This document shows positions 44,602-54,109 of a DNA stretch of 64,000 bases, piece after piece. Source of the stretch: JALYUM01 sp036688685 (GTDB lineage Bacteria; Pseudomonadota; Gammaproteobacteria; Burkholderiales; Burkholderiaceae_D); contig NZ_JAQQPS010000005.1 of assembly GCF_036688685.1 (NCBI RefSeq), positions 62,001-126,000 on the forward strand, written 5' to 3'. The first letter of the stretch is position 1, and every line of letters begins with the position of its first letter. Position numbers and translations under genes: made by a program. The notes beneath the pieces were generated by a model. It saw nothing but the letters and a program-made list of their open reading frames with translations. It did no database searches and was not told where the DNA came from.

Positions 44602-45498
44602 ATGAAAAATTCTAACACGCCCCACACCTTTATCCAGCGCCTCTCGATGCTCTGTCTGATCGCCATGATGACGGTCATTTCCGGTTGCAGCAGCGTGAAA
44701 TTTACTTATGATCATGGCGACACCTTGCTCTACTGGTGGTTGAACGCCTACGTCGACCTCGATGGCGACCAGTCCGCCTGGGTCAAAAAAGACATCGACA
44801 AGCTGTTTCAATGGCACCGCAATACCCAACTGAAGCAATACAGCGCCCTGATGAGCAAGGCCCAGCACCAGCTGGCCGGGGACATGACACAAGCCGATTT
44901 ATTGGGCAACTACAAGGACATCAAAACCTACACGGAACAGCTGGCCATGCGCGCGGTGCCGGATCTGACGGATCTGGCGCGCTCGGTGAAACCGGACCAG
45001 ATCGCCCAGATGGAAAAAAAGTTCAACAAGAGCAATGAAGACTTCCGCAAAAAGTTCCTGAGAGGCGACCTGGAAAAGCGCCAGAGCGTGCGCTTCGATA
45101 AATCGCTGGAGCAGCTCGACCTGTGGTTCGGCAGTTTCAGCCGCGACCAGAAGGCGGTCATGCGCAAGGCCTCGGACGCCCGTCCGATGGACAGCGAAAT
45201 TTTCCTGGCCGAACGCATTCGCCGCCAACAGAAAATCGTCGCCATGCTGCGCAAGGTGCAAGCGGAAAAATTGAGCAAGGAAGCGACCCAGAAGGAAGTC
45301 ACGGTATTGATGCGCGACGTGCTGGACCGTTTCGAGTCCCCCGAGCGCAAGGCCTTCTTCGACACCTATGTCGACGCCACCTCGAAATACATTCTGACGG
45401 CCATTAAAATCGCCACGCCGGAACAGAAAGCCCATGCCCAGAAACGCATGCAAGGCTGGATCGACGATTTCAACAAACTCGCCGCCGAAGTCAAGTAA
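44602..45498 (+). CDS. DUF6279-family lipoprotein
   Basis: 298 residues with a lipoprotein signal: hydrophobic stretch LSMLCLIAMMTVISG followed by Cys (lipobox VISGC). The mature part is helical and charged (WVKKDIDKLFQWHRNTQLKQ, ARSVKPDQIAQMEKKFNKSN, SFSRDQKAVMRKASDARPMD), matching the DUF6279 pattern. Anchored in the outer or inner membrane, function unknown. It is divergent from glmU by only 23 bases and lies upstream of rsmD. Confidence 0.85.
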   Translation: MKNSNTPHTFIQRLSMLCLIAMMTVISGCSSVKFTYDHGDTLLYWWLNAYVDLDGDQSAWVKKDIDKLFQWHRNTQLKQYSALMSKAQHQLAGDMTQADLLGNYKDIKTYTEQLAMRAVPDLTDLARSVKPDQIAQMEKKFNKSNEDFRKKFLRGDLEKRQSVRFDKSLEQLDLWFGSFSRDQKAVMRKASDARPMDSEIFLAERIRRQQKIVAMLRKVQAEKLSKEATQKEVTVLMRDVLDRFESPERKAFFDTYVDATSKYILTAIKIATPEQKAHAQKRMQGWIDDFNKLAAEVK

Positions 45499-45549
45499 GC
45501 CATTGCAGTGAACGGGAAGGGCGGCGAAATAGGGCAAATCCACCATGTT

Positions 45550-46215
45550 ATGATGCCGCCCATGAAAGCCAAGCCCGCCAAACCACCTAAAGTCCCCGTC
45601 CACCGCCCGCCGCCGCCGCAACGCGTGCGCATCATCGGCGGCGCCTGGAAGCGCACCCAGCTGCCTGTGCTGGATGCCTTGGGCCTGCGCCCGACCCCGG
45701 ACCGCGTTCGTGAAACCGTGTTCAACTGGATCAACCACCAGATCGAGCGCGACTGGGACCAGGTCGATTGCCTCGACCTGTTCGCCGGCAGCGGCGCGCT
45801 CGGCTTCGAAGCGGCCAGCCGCGGCGCGCGCCTGGTGACGATGGTCGACAGCCACACCCCGGTGGCGCGCCAGCTCGACGTGGTGCGCGAAAAATTGAAC
45901 GCCGTGAATGTCACCGTGCTACGTGCCGATGCCCTGGCCACCGCCCAGAACATGGTGCTGCGCGGCCAGAAGGTCGATCTGATTTTTCTCGATCCACCGT
46001 ACCAGAACAATCTGCTCAGCCAGTCCTTGCCGCTGTGCGTAAAACTGCTCAATGTCGACGGCCTGGTGTACGCTGAAGCGGGTGCGCCATTGCCGTTTGC
46101 ACCGGATGATGCGCAGGAGACGCCGGACTGGCTGCTCCCTTGGGAAGCAATTCGGGCAGACAAAGCCGGCACCGTGTCTTATTATTTACTTAAGTTGCGC
46201 GCACCGGCTGCCTGA
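45550..46215 (+). CDS. rsmD: 16S rRNA (guanine(966)-N(2))-methyltransferase
   Basis: About 221 residues. RsmD methylates G966 of 16S rRNA using SAM. Family hallmarks are RIIGGAWKRTQLPV, RPTPDRVRETVFNW, the SAM-binding DLFAGSGALGFEAASRGA and the catalytic FLDPPYQNN. The start is uncertain (ATG 45550, 45553 or 45562; a GTG at 45508 is also in frame). coaD follows 119 bases on, as in many betaproteobacteria. Confidence 0.95.
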   Translation: MMPPMKAKPAKPPKVPVHRPPPPQRVRIIGGAWKRTQLPVLDALGLRPTPDRVRETVFNWINHQIERDWDQVDCLDLFAGSGALGFEAASRGARLVTMVDSHTPVARQLDVVREKLNAVNVTVLRADALATAQNMVLRGQKVDLIFLDPPYQNNLLSQSLPLCVKLLNVDGLVYAEAGAPLPFAPDDAQETPDWLLPWEAIRADKAGTVSYYLLKLRAPAA

Positions 46216-46334
46216 CACGCAACATTTGGAAAAATTCGCACAAGAATCGGGCGTGTCCTCCCCACACTGGGGAGCGGATACGAATTCAGGCATAATGCGC
46301 GTTCTATTTAGGTGCATCAACACGAGGAGTCGTA

Positions 46335-46832
46335 ATGGTCGTAGCCGTATATCCAGGAACGTTTGATCCGCTTACGCGTGGTCACGAGGATCTGGTGCGC
46401 CGCGCATCCGGCCTGTTCGAGACACTGGTCGTCGGCGTGGCCGACAGCAAGAACAAGAAACCTTTTTTCTCGCTGGAAGAGCGCCTCGAAATCGCCAACG
46501 AAGTGCTGGGGCACTATCCGAATGTCCGCGTCGAGAGCTTTTCCGGCCTGCTGAAGGATTTTGTGCGCAAGCACGATGCGCGCGTGATCGTGCGCGGCCT
46601 GCGCGCCGTCTCCGACTTCGAATACGAATTTCAAATGGCGGGCATGAACCGCTATCTGTTGCCAGATGTCGAAACGCTGTTCCTGACGCCATCGGATCAG
46701 TACCAGTTTATTTCGGGCACCATCGTGCGCGAAATCGCCATGCTTGGTGGCGACGTCTCGAAATTCGTGTTTCCATCGGTGGATCGCTGGCTGCAAAGCA
46801 AGATCGCCACGCTGGTGCCGCCTTCCGCCTGA
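46335..46832 (+). CDS. coaD: phosphopantetheine adenylyltransferase
   Basis: A 165-residue enzyme of coenzyme A synthesis joining AMP from ATP to 4'-phosphopantetheine. The nucleotidyltransferase motif T/HxGH appears as GTFDPLTRGHEDL, with RGLRAVSDFEYEFQMAGMNR and the end motif FISGTIVREIA. CGAGGAG precedes the ATG. It is followed by the YfhL-type ferredoxin gene after 13 bases, a common betaproteobacterial pairing. Confidence 0.97.
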   Translation: MVVAVYPGTFDPLTRGHEDLVRRASGLFETLVVGVADSKNKKPFFSLEERLEIANEVLGHYPNVRVESFSGLLKDFVRKHDARVIVRGLRAVSDFEYEFQMAGMNRYLLPDVETLFLTPSDQYQFISGTIVREIAMLGGDVSKFVFPSVDRWLQSKIATLVPPSA

Positions 46833-46845
46833 ATAAAACAACGCC

Positions 46846-47100
46846 ATGGCTTTACTGATCACCGACGACTGCATCAATTGTGATGTCTGCGAACCCGAAT
46901 GCCCCAATGAAGCCATTTCGATGGGGCTCGAGTACTACCAGATCGATCCGAATAAATGCACCGAGTGCGTCGGCCACTTCGATGAACCGCAGTGCCAGCA
47001 AGTGTGCCCGGTCGCCTGTATCCCGTTCGATCCGGCCTGGCGCGAAACGCCGGAACAATTGCTGGCCAAATACACCATCCTGACCGCCGCAAAAGTCTAG
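46846..47100 (+). CDS. YfhL-family 2[4Fe-4S] ferredoxin
   Basis: An 84-residue electron carrier with two cysteine clusters. The first is CINCDVCEPECPNEA, and the second is CTECVGHFDEPQCQQVCPV with the longer loop typical of Alvin/YfhL ferredoxins. Cytoplasmic, low-potential electron transfer. In an operon with coaD. Confidence 0.95.
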   Translation: MALLITDDCINCDVCEPECPNEAISMGLEYYQIDPNKCTECVGHFDEPQCQQVCPVACIPFDPAWRETPEQLLAKYTILTAAKV

Positions 47101-47158
47101 GCGCGCACGCCTGCGCCAGCGGGCGAATCGATGTAATCAGCATGCTATGCTTGACTGC

Positions 47159-47716
47159 ATGTCAACAACACCCGCCAACCAGAAAACGCCGCAAGACGAC
47201 CTGCCGCCGTCCGTCAGCGAAAACATCGACACGATTACCGCGTTCTACCAGCGCCATGAAGAGCATATGTCTGTGCCGCAGACGATCATCGAGAAGATGA
47301 GCGTGATCCTCGGCAGCCCGGGCTATGTCGCGGCCAGCGTCATCTTCATGATCGGCTGGATCGTCGCCAACCTGGTGGCGCTCGAACTGGGTTATGAAGA
47401 GGTGGACGAACCACCGTTCTTCTGGCTGCAGGGCATCATCGCCGTCAACGCCTTCATCATTTCCACCACCGTGCTGATCCGCCAGAACCGTATGCAGAAG
47501 CTGGCCCAGCACCATGCGCGCCTCGATTTGCAGGTCAATCTGCTAACCGAAGAAAAGACCAGCAAGATTATCGCCATGCTCGACGCGCTGCGGCGCGACA
47601 TGCCCGGCATGCCGTCCGCGACCGACCAGGAAGCAAGCGACATGGCGCAGCCGACCGATGCCCAGGCCGTGCTGGCAGTGATCGAAAACGAGGCGGAAGC
47701 GCCCGAGAAGGATTAG
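47159..47716 (+). CDS. DUF1003 membrane protein
   Basis: About 185 residues with two TM helices in the centre (VAASVIFMIGWIVANLVALE and FWLQGIIAVNAFIISTTVLI), then a cytoplasmic helical tail rich in charged residues. The order GSPGYVAASVIFMIGWIVAN ... QNRMQKLAQHHARLDLQVNL is the DUF1003 pattern. Function unknown. The start is uncertain: ATG 47147 adds four residues; neither has a clear ribosome site. Confidence 0.88.
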   Translation: MSTTPANQKTPQDDLPPSVSENIDTITAFYQRHEEHMSVPQTIIEKMSVILGSPGYVAASVIFMIGWIVANLVALELGYEEVDEPPFFWLQGIIAVNAFIISTTVLIRQNRMQKLAQHHARLDLQVNLLTEEKTSKIIAMLDALRRDMPGMPSATDQEASDMAQPTDAQAVLAVIENEAEAPEKD

Positions 47717-47795
47717 CCCAACCATGCCTTTTTGAAATTCTTTTATGTGCGACCAGAAATAGCAGGATAATCGTGCTTCCCATCTAGGAGACACC

Positions 47796-48395
47796 ATGAT
47801 CGCACACAAAAAAATCGGCTTGCGCAGCCTCTTGACTACCACTTTATTGACGGCTGCCATTGCGTTGCCGGCAGCCGCCGCTGTCGACGTCAACGGCTAC
47901 AAATTCGACGATACCAGCAGCGTGGCGGGCAAAGAGCTCAAGCTCAACGGCGCGGGCATGCGCACCAAGGTCATCATCAAAGTGTATGCAGCGGGTCTGT
48001 ACCTGACCGATAAAAAAACCACGATGGCGGACATCGTCACGCTGGAGGGTCCGCGCCGCATGAAGTTGATCATGGCACGCGACCTCAGCTCGGACAGTTT
48101 CGGCGATGCCTTCATGGAAGGTTTGAAGGAAAACACCAGTGTGGCCGAGCGCAACACTCTGGCACCGCAGGTCGCCAAATTCGGTCAGATGTTCGCCTCG
48201 GTACCGGGCCTGAAAAAAGGCGACGTGATGCAGATCGACTGGATCCCGGGCGTGGGTACCCAATGCGAACTGAACGGTAAAAAAGTGGGAGAGACGGTGC
48301 CGGATGTGGCGTTTTATAACGCCCTGCTGCGTATCTGGCTGGGTGAGCACCCGGCCGACCGCTCGCTCAAGCCGGCCTTGCTGGGAACCAAATAA
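47796..48395 (+). CDS. exported chalcone isomerase-like protein
   Basis: 199 residues with a signal peptide (about residues 1-29, ending ALPAAAA) and a chalcone-isomerase-like fold: LKLNGAGMRTKVIIKVYAAG, LYLTDKKTTMADIVTLEGPR, MARDLSSDSFGDAFMEGLKE and WLGEHPADRSLKPALLG. Bacterial members of this exported class are not known to act on flavonoids and may bind fatty acids. GGAG precedes ATG 47796. Single gene. Confidence 0.88.
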   Translation: MIAHKKIGLRSLLTTTLLTAAIALPAAAAVDVNGYKFDDTSSVAGKELKLNGAGMRTKVIIKVYAAGLYLTDKKTTMADIVTLEGPRRMKLIMARDLSSDSFGDAFMEGLKENTSVAERNTLAPQVAKFGQMFASVPGLKKGDVMQIDWIPGVGTQCELNGKKVGETVPDVAFYNALLRIWLGEHPADRSLKPALLGTK

Positions 48396-48413
48396 GGAAA
48401 TACGGCGGCGGCG

Positions 48414-48644
48414 TTACAGCGCCGCCGTGTCCTGCTGCTGACGCCGCGCAAGCCGTTGCGCGCGCGTCTTGCGCGGGCGCACCGTCAACACCAGTGCACG
48501 GCCGATGCCAGTCAGCAGGGGACGGAAAAACACGATCAAGCCACCGAGCGCTGCCACATTGAACACGCTGCGCGCCACGTCCGCGAGGGGCGCGGCGGCA
48601 ATATAAGTGTTGGCAACGTGATACAGGTTGGCGGTAAGCGACAC
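48414..48644 (-). CDS. small membrane protein of unknown function
   Basis: 76 residues with one clear hydrophobic helix (VFNVAALGGLIVFFRPLLTG) and a strongly basic tail (RPRKTRAQRLARRQQQDTAA). Start is GTG 48644 with GGAA upstream. It has composition and codon use like its neighbours, so it is probably real, but no family was recognised. Convergent with the chalcone isomerase-like gene. Confidence 0.6.
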   Translation of the reverse strand: MSLTANLYHVANTYIAAAPLADVARSVFNVAALGGLIVFFRPLLTGIGRALVLTVRPRKTRAQRLARRQQQDTAAL

Positions 48645-48796
48645 GGTGTTTCCAAAGGTAAATGTTAGCAGGGCAAACTATAGTGCAACGCAACATATAC
48701 ATCCAATTCCGTTTTCTGATAGCCCTTATCATCGTTGTGAATGAATTGCGGTACACTTGACGCATCCATCACTCCTCGCCACTGGCCTTCTTATCC

Positions 48797-49792
48797 ATGA
48801 GCTTCCTGACGCTGGACCTGAACCTGCTGCGCGTGTTCGACGCAGTCATGACCGAACAAAACCTCACCCGCGCCGCCGGTCACCTGGCGATGACCCAGCC
48901 AGCTGTCTCGAATGCCATTAAACGCCTGCGCGAAAGCCTGGGAGACGAACTCCTGATTCGCACCGCCTATGGTGTGAAACCGACGCCGCGCGCCGAAGCC
49001 TTGTGGCCGGCCGTGCGCCAGTCGCTGGCGGCCCTGGAAGCGGCGGTCATGCCGGAAACGTTCGACGTTTCAAAAGCCCAGGCCACATTCCGTATGGCCA
49101 TGGCCGACGCGATGGCAGCTTACTGGCTGCCGTCCCTGATGCGCGCCATCGAAAGTGAAGCACCTGGCGTGAATATCCGCATGGTGCCCTTGACCACGCG
49201 TGAGCCGCGCCCGATGCTGTTGCGCGGGGATATCGACCTGGCCGTCGGCTTTTTCCCTGGCGTGGCCGCGCAATTGTCGAGCGACACCAGCTCCCCGATC
49301 CGCCACGAGCGCCTGTATTCGGGCCAGTATGTGTGCGTGATGCGCAAGGAGCACCCGCTCGCCAAGGTCAAGCTAAACCTCGACAATTACTGCAAAGCGA
49401 ACCATTTATTGGTCAGTTTTTCGGGTCGTGCGCATGGTCTGGTCGATGAAGCGCTGGCGCAAATCGGCCGCGAACGACGCATCTTGTTGACCGTGAATCA
49501 ATTTTTCACGGCAGGGCGCGTGGTGGCCAATTCAGATTTGATCACCGTGCTGCCAAAACACTTGATCGCCTCGACCGGCATGGCCGATTTGCTGGTGTGG
49601 CGCGAATTGCCGATTACCTTGCCGGCGGTCCACCTGGACATGCTGTGGCATGAGCGCGATGGCCGCAGCCCGGCCCACCGTTGGTTGCGCGGCAATCTCG
49701 AGCAGACCTCATCGGCGGCTTTGCCGGGGATTACCCGGCAGGCGACCGAGGCAACCTCGCTGTACGACAGCCCGGGGCCGGTACCAAGGTAA
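48797..49792 (+). CDS. LysR-family transcriptional regulator
   Basis: 331 residues. The winged helix-turn-helix is DLNLLRVFDAVMTEQNLTRA, AMTQPAVSNAIKRLRESLGD. The effector domain resembles the PnpR/NahR-NodD group (MVPLTTREPRPMLLRGDIDL, AVGFFPGVAAQL). Its target is unclear: no divergent operon lies close, and downstream genes are on the other strand. Its stop directly abuts the next gene's stop. Confidence 0.92.
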   Translation: MSFLTLDLNLLRVFDAVMTEQNLTRAAGHLAMTQPAVSNAIKRLRESLGDELLIRTAYGVKPTPRAEALWPAVRQSLAALEAAVMPETFDVSKAQATFRMAMADAMAAYWLPSLMRAIESEAPGVNIRMVPLTTREPRPMLLRGDIDLAVGFFPGVAAQLSSDTSSPIRHERLYSGQYVCVMRKEHPLAKVKLNLDNYCKANHLLVSFSGRAHGLVDEALAQIGRERRILLTVNQFFTAGRVVANSDLITVLPKHLIASTGMADLLVWRELPITLPAVHLDMLWHERDGRSPAHRWLRGNLEQTSSAALPGITRQATEATSLYDSPGPVPR

Positions 49793-50248
49793 TCACTTGA
49801 TTGGCAGCTTGGTCGTATTTTTGACTTCTTCCATCACCGCATAGGTGTGCGTCTCGCGCACCCCTTTCTGCAGCAATGTTTTGCCTAAAAATTCGCGATA
49901 CGCCGCCATATCCTTGACGCGCGCCTTGACCAGATAGTCGAAACCGCCCGCCACCATGTGGCATTCGAGCACTTCCGGGATCGTCTGCACGCTTTGTTTA
50001 AAGGCGTCGAACACTTCCGGCGTGGTGCGGTCCAGCACCACTTCGATGAATACTAGCAAGGACACATCGAGTAGTTGGGGATTCAGTTGCGCTGTGTAGC
50101 CCATGATATAGCCGGATTCGTGCAACTTGCGCACACGCTCCAGGCAGGCGGCCGGCGACAGATTCACCCGTGCCGCCAGTTCGACATTGCTGATGCGCCC
50201 GTCACTTTGCAACTCAGCAAGTATCTTCTTGCTTATCTTGTCCAGCAT
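49793..50248 (-). CDS. Lrp-family regulator divergent from putA (PutR/BkdR-like)
   Basis: 151 residues: helix-turn-helix (KISKKILAELQSDGRISNVE, NLSPAACLERVRKL) and RAM domain (LDVSLLVFIEVVLDRTTPEV, CHMVAGGFDYLVKARVKDM). It is divergent from putA with 186 bases between. This PutA has no DNA-binding domain of its own, so this gene is the likely proline-responsive activator of putA, as for PutR in other proteobacteria (inference). Confidence 0.92.
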   Translation of the reverse strand: MLDKISKKILAELQSDGRISNVELAARVNLSPAACLERVRKLHESGYIMGYTAQLNPQLLDVSLLVFIEVVLDRTTPEVFDAFKQSVQTIPEVLECHMVAGGFDYLVKARVKDMAAYREFLGKTLLQKGVRETHTYAVMEEVKNTTKLPIK

Positions 50249-50434
50249 GCCATTCGCTCCTAGGGGTCGATTAATATTATTTGGTGAAATTGTCTCATCA
50301 AAAACTATGTATGGCTAGCCTTCTGCATTACCAGAATAAATCCAGAAGATTTCCTACTACAATCAAATCATCTTTTTCCGCCACGCCAGCCGTCCGGATC
50401 CCTTTTTTTCCACATTTTTTGATTAGAGTTCCCC
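50249..50434. promoter_or_regulatory. divergent control region of putA and its Lrp regulator
   Basis: An A/T-rich 186-base spacer in a GC-rich neighbourhood (segments such as TTAATATTATTTGGTG and AATCAAATCATC). No single perfect dyad stands out, but A/T-rich phased sites are usual for Lrp-type activators. The putA ribosome site is weak (TAGAG). Confidence 0.5.
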
Positions 50435-53400
50435 ATGCACATAGACGCCAATCCGGCCACCGTTTTTGTCCCGTTCGACGCTCTTCAGGCCGAAGTCAAT
50501 GCCGCGCCCACGCCCTTGCGCGCAGCGATCACGGCAGCTTACCGGCGCGGTGAGAGTGAGGCGGTCGGCTGGTTGCTGGCACAAGGCAACACGTCGACGC
50601 CGGATGCGCAGGCGCTGGCCCACACCCTGGTCGCGGCGGTGCGCGAAAAACGCACCCGTTCGTCCGGTGTCGATGCGCTGATGCATGAATTTTCCCTCTC
50701 GTCCGACGAAGGCGTGGCGCTGATGTGCCTGGCCGAAGCGCTGTTGCGGATTCCCGACAGTGCCACGGCCGACCGCCTGATCGCCGACAAAATCAGCAAA
50801 GGCGACTGGCGCAAACACATCGGCGAATCGCCGTCCCTGTTCGTCAACGCCGCCACCTGGGGTCTCTTGATTACCGGGAAACTGGTGTCGACCAGCAGCG
50901 AAAACGGCCTCGGCGCCGCCATGACGCGTTTGATCGGCAAGGGCGGCGAGCCGCTGATCCGCAAAGGCGTCGACCTGGCCATGCGCATGCTGGGCAACCA
51001 GTTCGTCACCGGCCAGACCATCGCTGAAGCGTTGAAAAACAGCCGCGAAAACGAAACGCGCGGCTACCGTTACTCTTACGACATGCTGGGCGAAGCGGCG
51101 CTCACGGAAGCCGATGCCAAAAGTTACTACGCCTCCTATGAACAAGCCATCCATGCGATCGGCAAGGCATCGAATGGCCGTGGCATCAAGGACGGCCCGG
51201 GCATTTCCATCAAATTATCGGCCTTGCACCCGCGCTACAGCCGCGCCCAGCATGCGCGCGTGATGGCCGAACTGCTGCCGCGCGTGCACAGCCTGGTCTT
51301 GCTGGCGAAACAGTACAACATCGGCATCAATATCGATGCGGAAGAAGCGGACCGCCTGGAAATTTCCCTCGATTTATTGGAGGCGTTGGCCTTCGATCCA
51401 TCGCTGGACGGATTCGAAGGGATCGGCCTGGTGGTGCAGGCCTACCAGAAACGCTGCCCGTTCGTCATCGACTACGTGGTCGACCTGGCCGCGCGCAGCA
51501 ACCGTAAATTCATGGTGCGCCTGGTCAAGGGCGCCTATTGGGACGCCGAAATCAAGCGCGCCCAGGTGGACGGCATGCCCGGCTTCCCGGTCTATACCCG
51601 CAAGGTTTATACGGACGTGTCCTATCTCACGTGCGCGCGCAAATTGTTGAACGCCGCCGGGAATATCTATCCACAATTCGCCACGCACAATGCGCACACC
51701 CTGGCCGTCATTTACAGCTGGGCCAAGCAGGACGGCATCGACAACTACGAGTTCCAGTGCCTGCACGGCATGGGCGAGACGCTGTATGACCAGGTGGTCG
51801 GCGCCGATAAACTGAACAAGCCGTGCCGCATTTACGCGCCGGTCGGCTCGCACGAAACGCTGCTGGCGTATCTGGTGCGACGCTTGCTGGAAAACGGCGC
51901 CAATTCGTCGTTCGTCAACCAGATCGTCGACGAAGCAGTCCCGATCGCGCAACTGGTGGCCGATCCGTTCGACGCCGCGCGCGCCCTGGGCGGCCAGCCG
52001 CACGCCGGCATTGCACTGCCGCTGGACTTGTTTGGTGCCGAGCGAAAAAATTCGGCCGGCATTGATCTGAGCAATGAAGATGTGCTGCGCGCCACCAGCG
52101 CCGCACTCAGCGTGCCGCGCCATTACAGCGCCGCGCCGCTGATCGAAGGCCCTCTGATGGCAGTCGAAACCATCGCCATCCGCAATCCTGCCATGCACGC
52201 GGATATCGTCGGCCAGGTTTGCGAAGCGGTCGCCGCCGATGTGCAGACGGCCCTGCTGGCGGCCGAACAAGGATTTGCCGGTTGGGAAGCGACCCCGGCC
52301 ACCGTGCGCGCTGCCATGCTGGACCGGGTGGCCGATCTGTATGAAGAACACCGTGCCGAACTGATGGCGCTGGCCGTGCGTGAAGCGGGTAAATCCTTGC
52401 CGAATGCCATCGCCGAGATCCGCGAAGCCGTCGATTTCCTGCGCTATTACGCCGCGCAGGTGCAGGGCAGCAGCGGTATCAAAGCCCTTGGTCCGGTGGC
52501 CTGCATCAGCCCGTGGAATTTTCCGCTGGCGATTTTTACGGGACAAGTTGCCGCGGCGCTGGCTGCCGGCAATGTGGTGTTGGCGAAACCGGCCGAACAG
52601 ACGCCCTTGATTGCGCACCGTGCGGTCGAGCTGTTTTATGCCGCGGGCATTCCCCGTTCGGCTCTGCAATTGTTGCCTGGGCGCGGCGAAGTGGTCGGCG
52701 CCGCGCTGACTGCAGATGTGCGCGTAAAAGGGGTGATCTTTACGGGCTCGACCGAAGTGGCGCAATTGATCAACCGTACCCTGGCGGCGCGCGCGCTGCG
52801 CGAAGGCGTCGATATTGCCCTGATCGCCGAAACCGGTGGCCAGAACGCGCTGATCGTCGATTCGTCCGCCTTGCCCGAGCAAGTGGTGCAAGACGTGCTC
52901 AGTTCGGCATTCGACTCGGCCGGCCAGCGCTGCTCGGCACTCCGCGTGCTGTTCCTGCAACAAGATATTGCGGACAAAACCATTCGGATGCTCAAGGGTG
53001 CACTGCAGGAGTTGCGCGTCGGTAGCCCGGACCGACTGGCGATCGATATCGGTCCTGTCATCGATGCCGAAGCACAGCGCAATTTGCAGGCGCATATCGA
53101 CCGCATGAAGCCGCTGGCCAAACAACATTTCGATCTGGCCCTGTCGCCCGAGCTGATGCAGCAGGGCACCTTCATCGCACCGACCGTGCTGGAAATTGGC
53201 TCGCTCGACGAATTGACCCACGAAGTGTTCGGCCCCGTGCTGCACATCGTGCGCTATGCCCGCGCCGATTTGGGTGCGCTGGTCCATTCCATCAATGCCA
53301 GCGGCTACGGTTTGACCCTGGGCATCCACTCGCGCATCGATGAAACCATCGATTTCATCACGGCCCGTGCCCACGTCGGCAATATCTACGTGAACCGCAA

Positions 53401-54079
53401 TATCGTCGGCGCGGTCGTCGGCGTGCAACCGTTCGGCGGCGAGGGCAAATCGGGTACCGGACCGAAAGCCGGTGGTCCCTTGTACGTCAAACGCCTGCAA
53501 CAGGCAGCACCGGCACTGGTGCCACATCAACGCAAGCCCTTGCCCAACCTGGACGAGCTGCTGGTCTGGGCCCGCACCCACGGCCACACGCAACTGGTGG
53601 CGCTGGGCGAAGGCTATATGTGCAGCACCTTGACCGGTGTCAGCATGGCATTGCCCGGCCCAACGGGCGAGCGCAATACGCTGGCGTTTGTACCGCGCGG
53701 CGCCGTTCTGTGTGCCGCCACCAGCATCGATGCCTTGCTCAATCAACTGGCAGCGACACTGGCCACCGGTAATATCGCGCTGTTGCCGACTTCGTCGATA
53801 AGCCTGTTGCCAGCCGACTACCCGGCCGGCCTGCGTGACCAGATCCAGCCGGTGGCGGACGACATGGCGCAATGCCAGTTCCAGCTGGCCCTGGTCGACC
53901 GTGGCGCCGCTGCCTTGTTGCAAACCAACCTGGCAGCACGCCCGGGCGCAATCGTCGGCATGCTCGACACCGATGCCCACACGGCCATTCCCTTGTGGCG
54001 CCTGGTGGCCGAACGCGCGCTATGCGTGAATACGACCGCTGCAGGCGGTAACGCCAGCCTGATGACCCTCGCACTGTAA
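50435..54079 (+). CDS. putA: bifunctional proline dehydrogenase / P5C dehydrogenase, no RHH domain
   Basis: 1214 residues. The N-terminal alpha domain and FAD-dependent proline dehydrogenase barrel (GPGISIKLSALHPRY, EEADRLEISLDLLEAL, YQKRCPFVIDYVVDLAAR) are followed by a substrate channel and an NAD-dependent aldehyde dehydrogenase, with Glu in AETGGQNA and nucleophile Cys about 833 in GQRCSALRV. A C-terminal domain of about 170 residues covers the tunnel. It oxidises proline to glutamate in two steps. It lacks the ribbon-helix-helix N-terminus that makes E. coli PutA a repressor. Confidence 0.97.
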   Translation: MHIDANPATVFVPFDALQAEVNAAPTPLRAAITAAYRRGESEAVGWLLAQGNTSTPDAQALAHTLVAAVREKRTRSSGVDALMHEFSLSSDEGVALMCLAEALLRIPDSATADRLIADKISKGDWRKHIGESPSLFVNAATWGLLITGKLVSTSSENGLGAAMTRLIGKGGEPLIRKGVDLAMRMLGNQFVTGQTIAEALKNSRENETRGYRYSYDMLGEAALTEADAKSYYASYEQAIHAIGKASNGRGIKDGPGISIKLSALHPRYSRAQHARVMAELLPRVHSLVLLAKQYNIGINIDAEEADRLEISLDLLEALAFDPSLDGFEGIGLVVQAYQKRCPFVIDYVVDLAARSNRKFMVRLVKGAYWDAEIKRAQVDGMPGFPVYTRKVYTDVSYLTCARKLLNAAGNIYPQFATHNAHTLAVIYSWAKQDGIDNYEFQCLHGMGETLYDQVVGADKLNKPCRIYAPVGSHETLLAYLVRRLLENGANSSFVNQIVDEAVPIAQLVADPFDAARALGGQPHAGIALPLDLFGAERKNSAGIDLSNEDVLRATSAALSVPRHYSAAPLIEGPLMAVETIAIRNPAMHADIVGQVCEAVAADVQTALLAAEQGFAGWEATPATVRAAMLDRVADLYEEHRAELMALAVREAGKSLPNAIAEIREAVDFLRYYAAQVQGSSGIKALGPVACISPWNFPLAIFTGQVAAALAAGNVVLAKPAEQTPLIAHRAVELFYAAGIPRSALQLLPGRGEVVGAALTADVRVKGVIFTGSTEVAQLINRTLAARALREGVDIALIAETGGQNALIVDSSALPEQVVQDVLSSAFDSAGQRCSALRVLFLQQDIADKTIRMLKGALQELRVGSPDRLAIDIGPVIDAEAQRNLQAHIDRMKPLAKQHFDLALSPELMQQGTFIAPTVLEIGSLDELTHEVFGPVLHIVRYARADLGALVHSINASGYGLTLGIHSRIDETIDFITARAHVGNIYVNRNIVGAVVGVQPFGGEGKSGTGPKAGGPLYVKRLQQAAPALVPHQRKPLPNLDELLVWARTHGHTQLVALGEGYMCSTLTGVSMALPGPTGERNTLAFVPRGAVLCAATSIDALLNQLAATLATGNIALLPTSSISLLPADYPAGLRDQIQPVADDMAQCQFQLALVDRGAAALLQTNLAARPGAIVGMLDTDAHTAIPLWRLVAERALCVNTTAAGGNASLMTLAL

Positions 54080-54087
54080 AACCCGTT

Positions 54088-54109
54088 TGAGGCGCTCCAG
54101 GGCGCCTCA
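54088..54109. terminator. hairpin between convergent putA and mtnN
   Basis: An 8 bp stem TGAGGCGC / GCGCCTCA with a 6-base loop, 8 bases past the putA stop and overlapping the mtnN stop. No T-run, so it may act as a weak or bidirectional end signal. Confidence 0.45.

Noticed and set aside
51374..53980. 868-codon open frame on the minus strand across putA
   Set aside because: It mirrors the codon pattern of putA in GC-rich DNA, has no family likeness and is full of Gln/Arg/His repeats typical of antisense frames.
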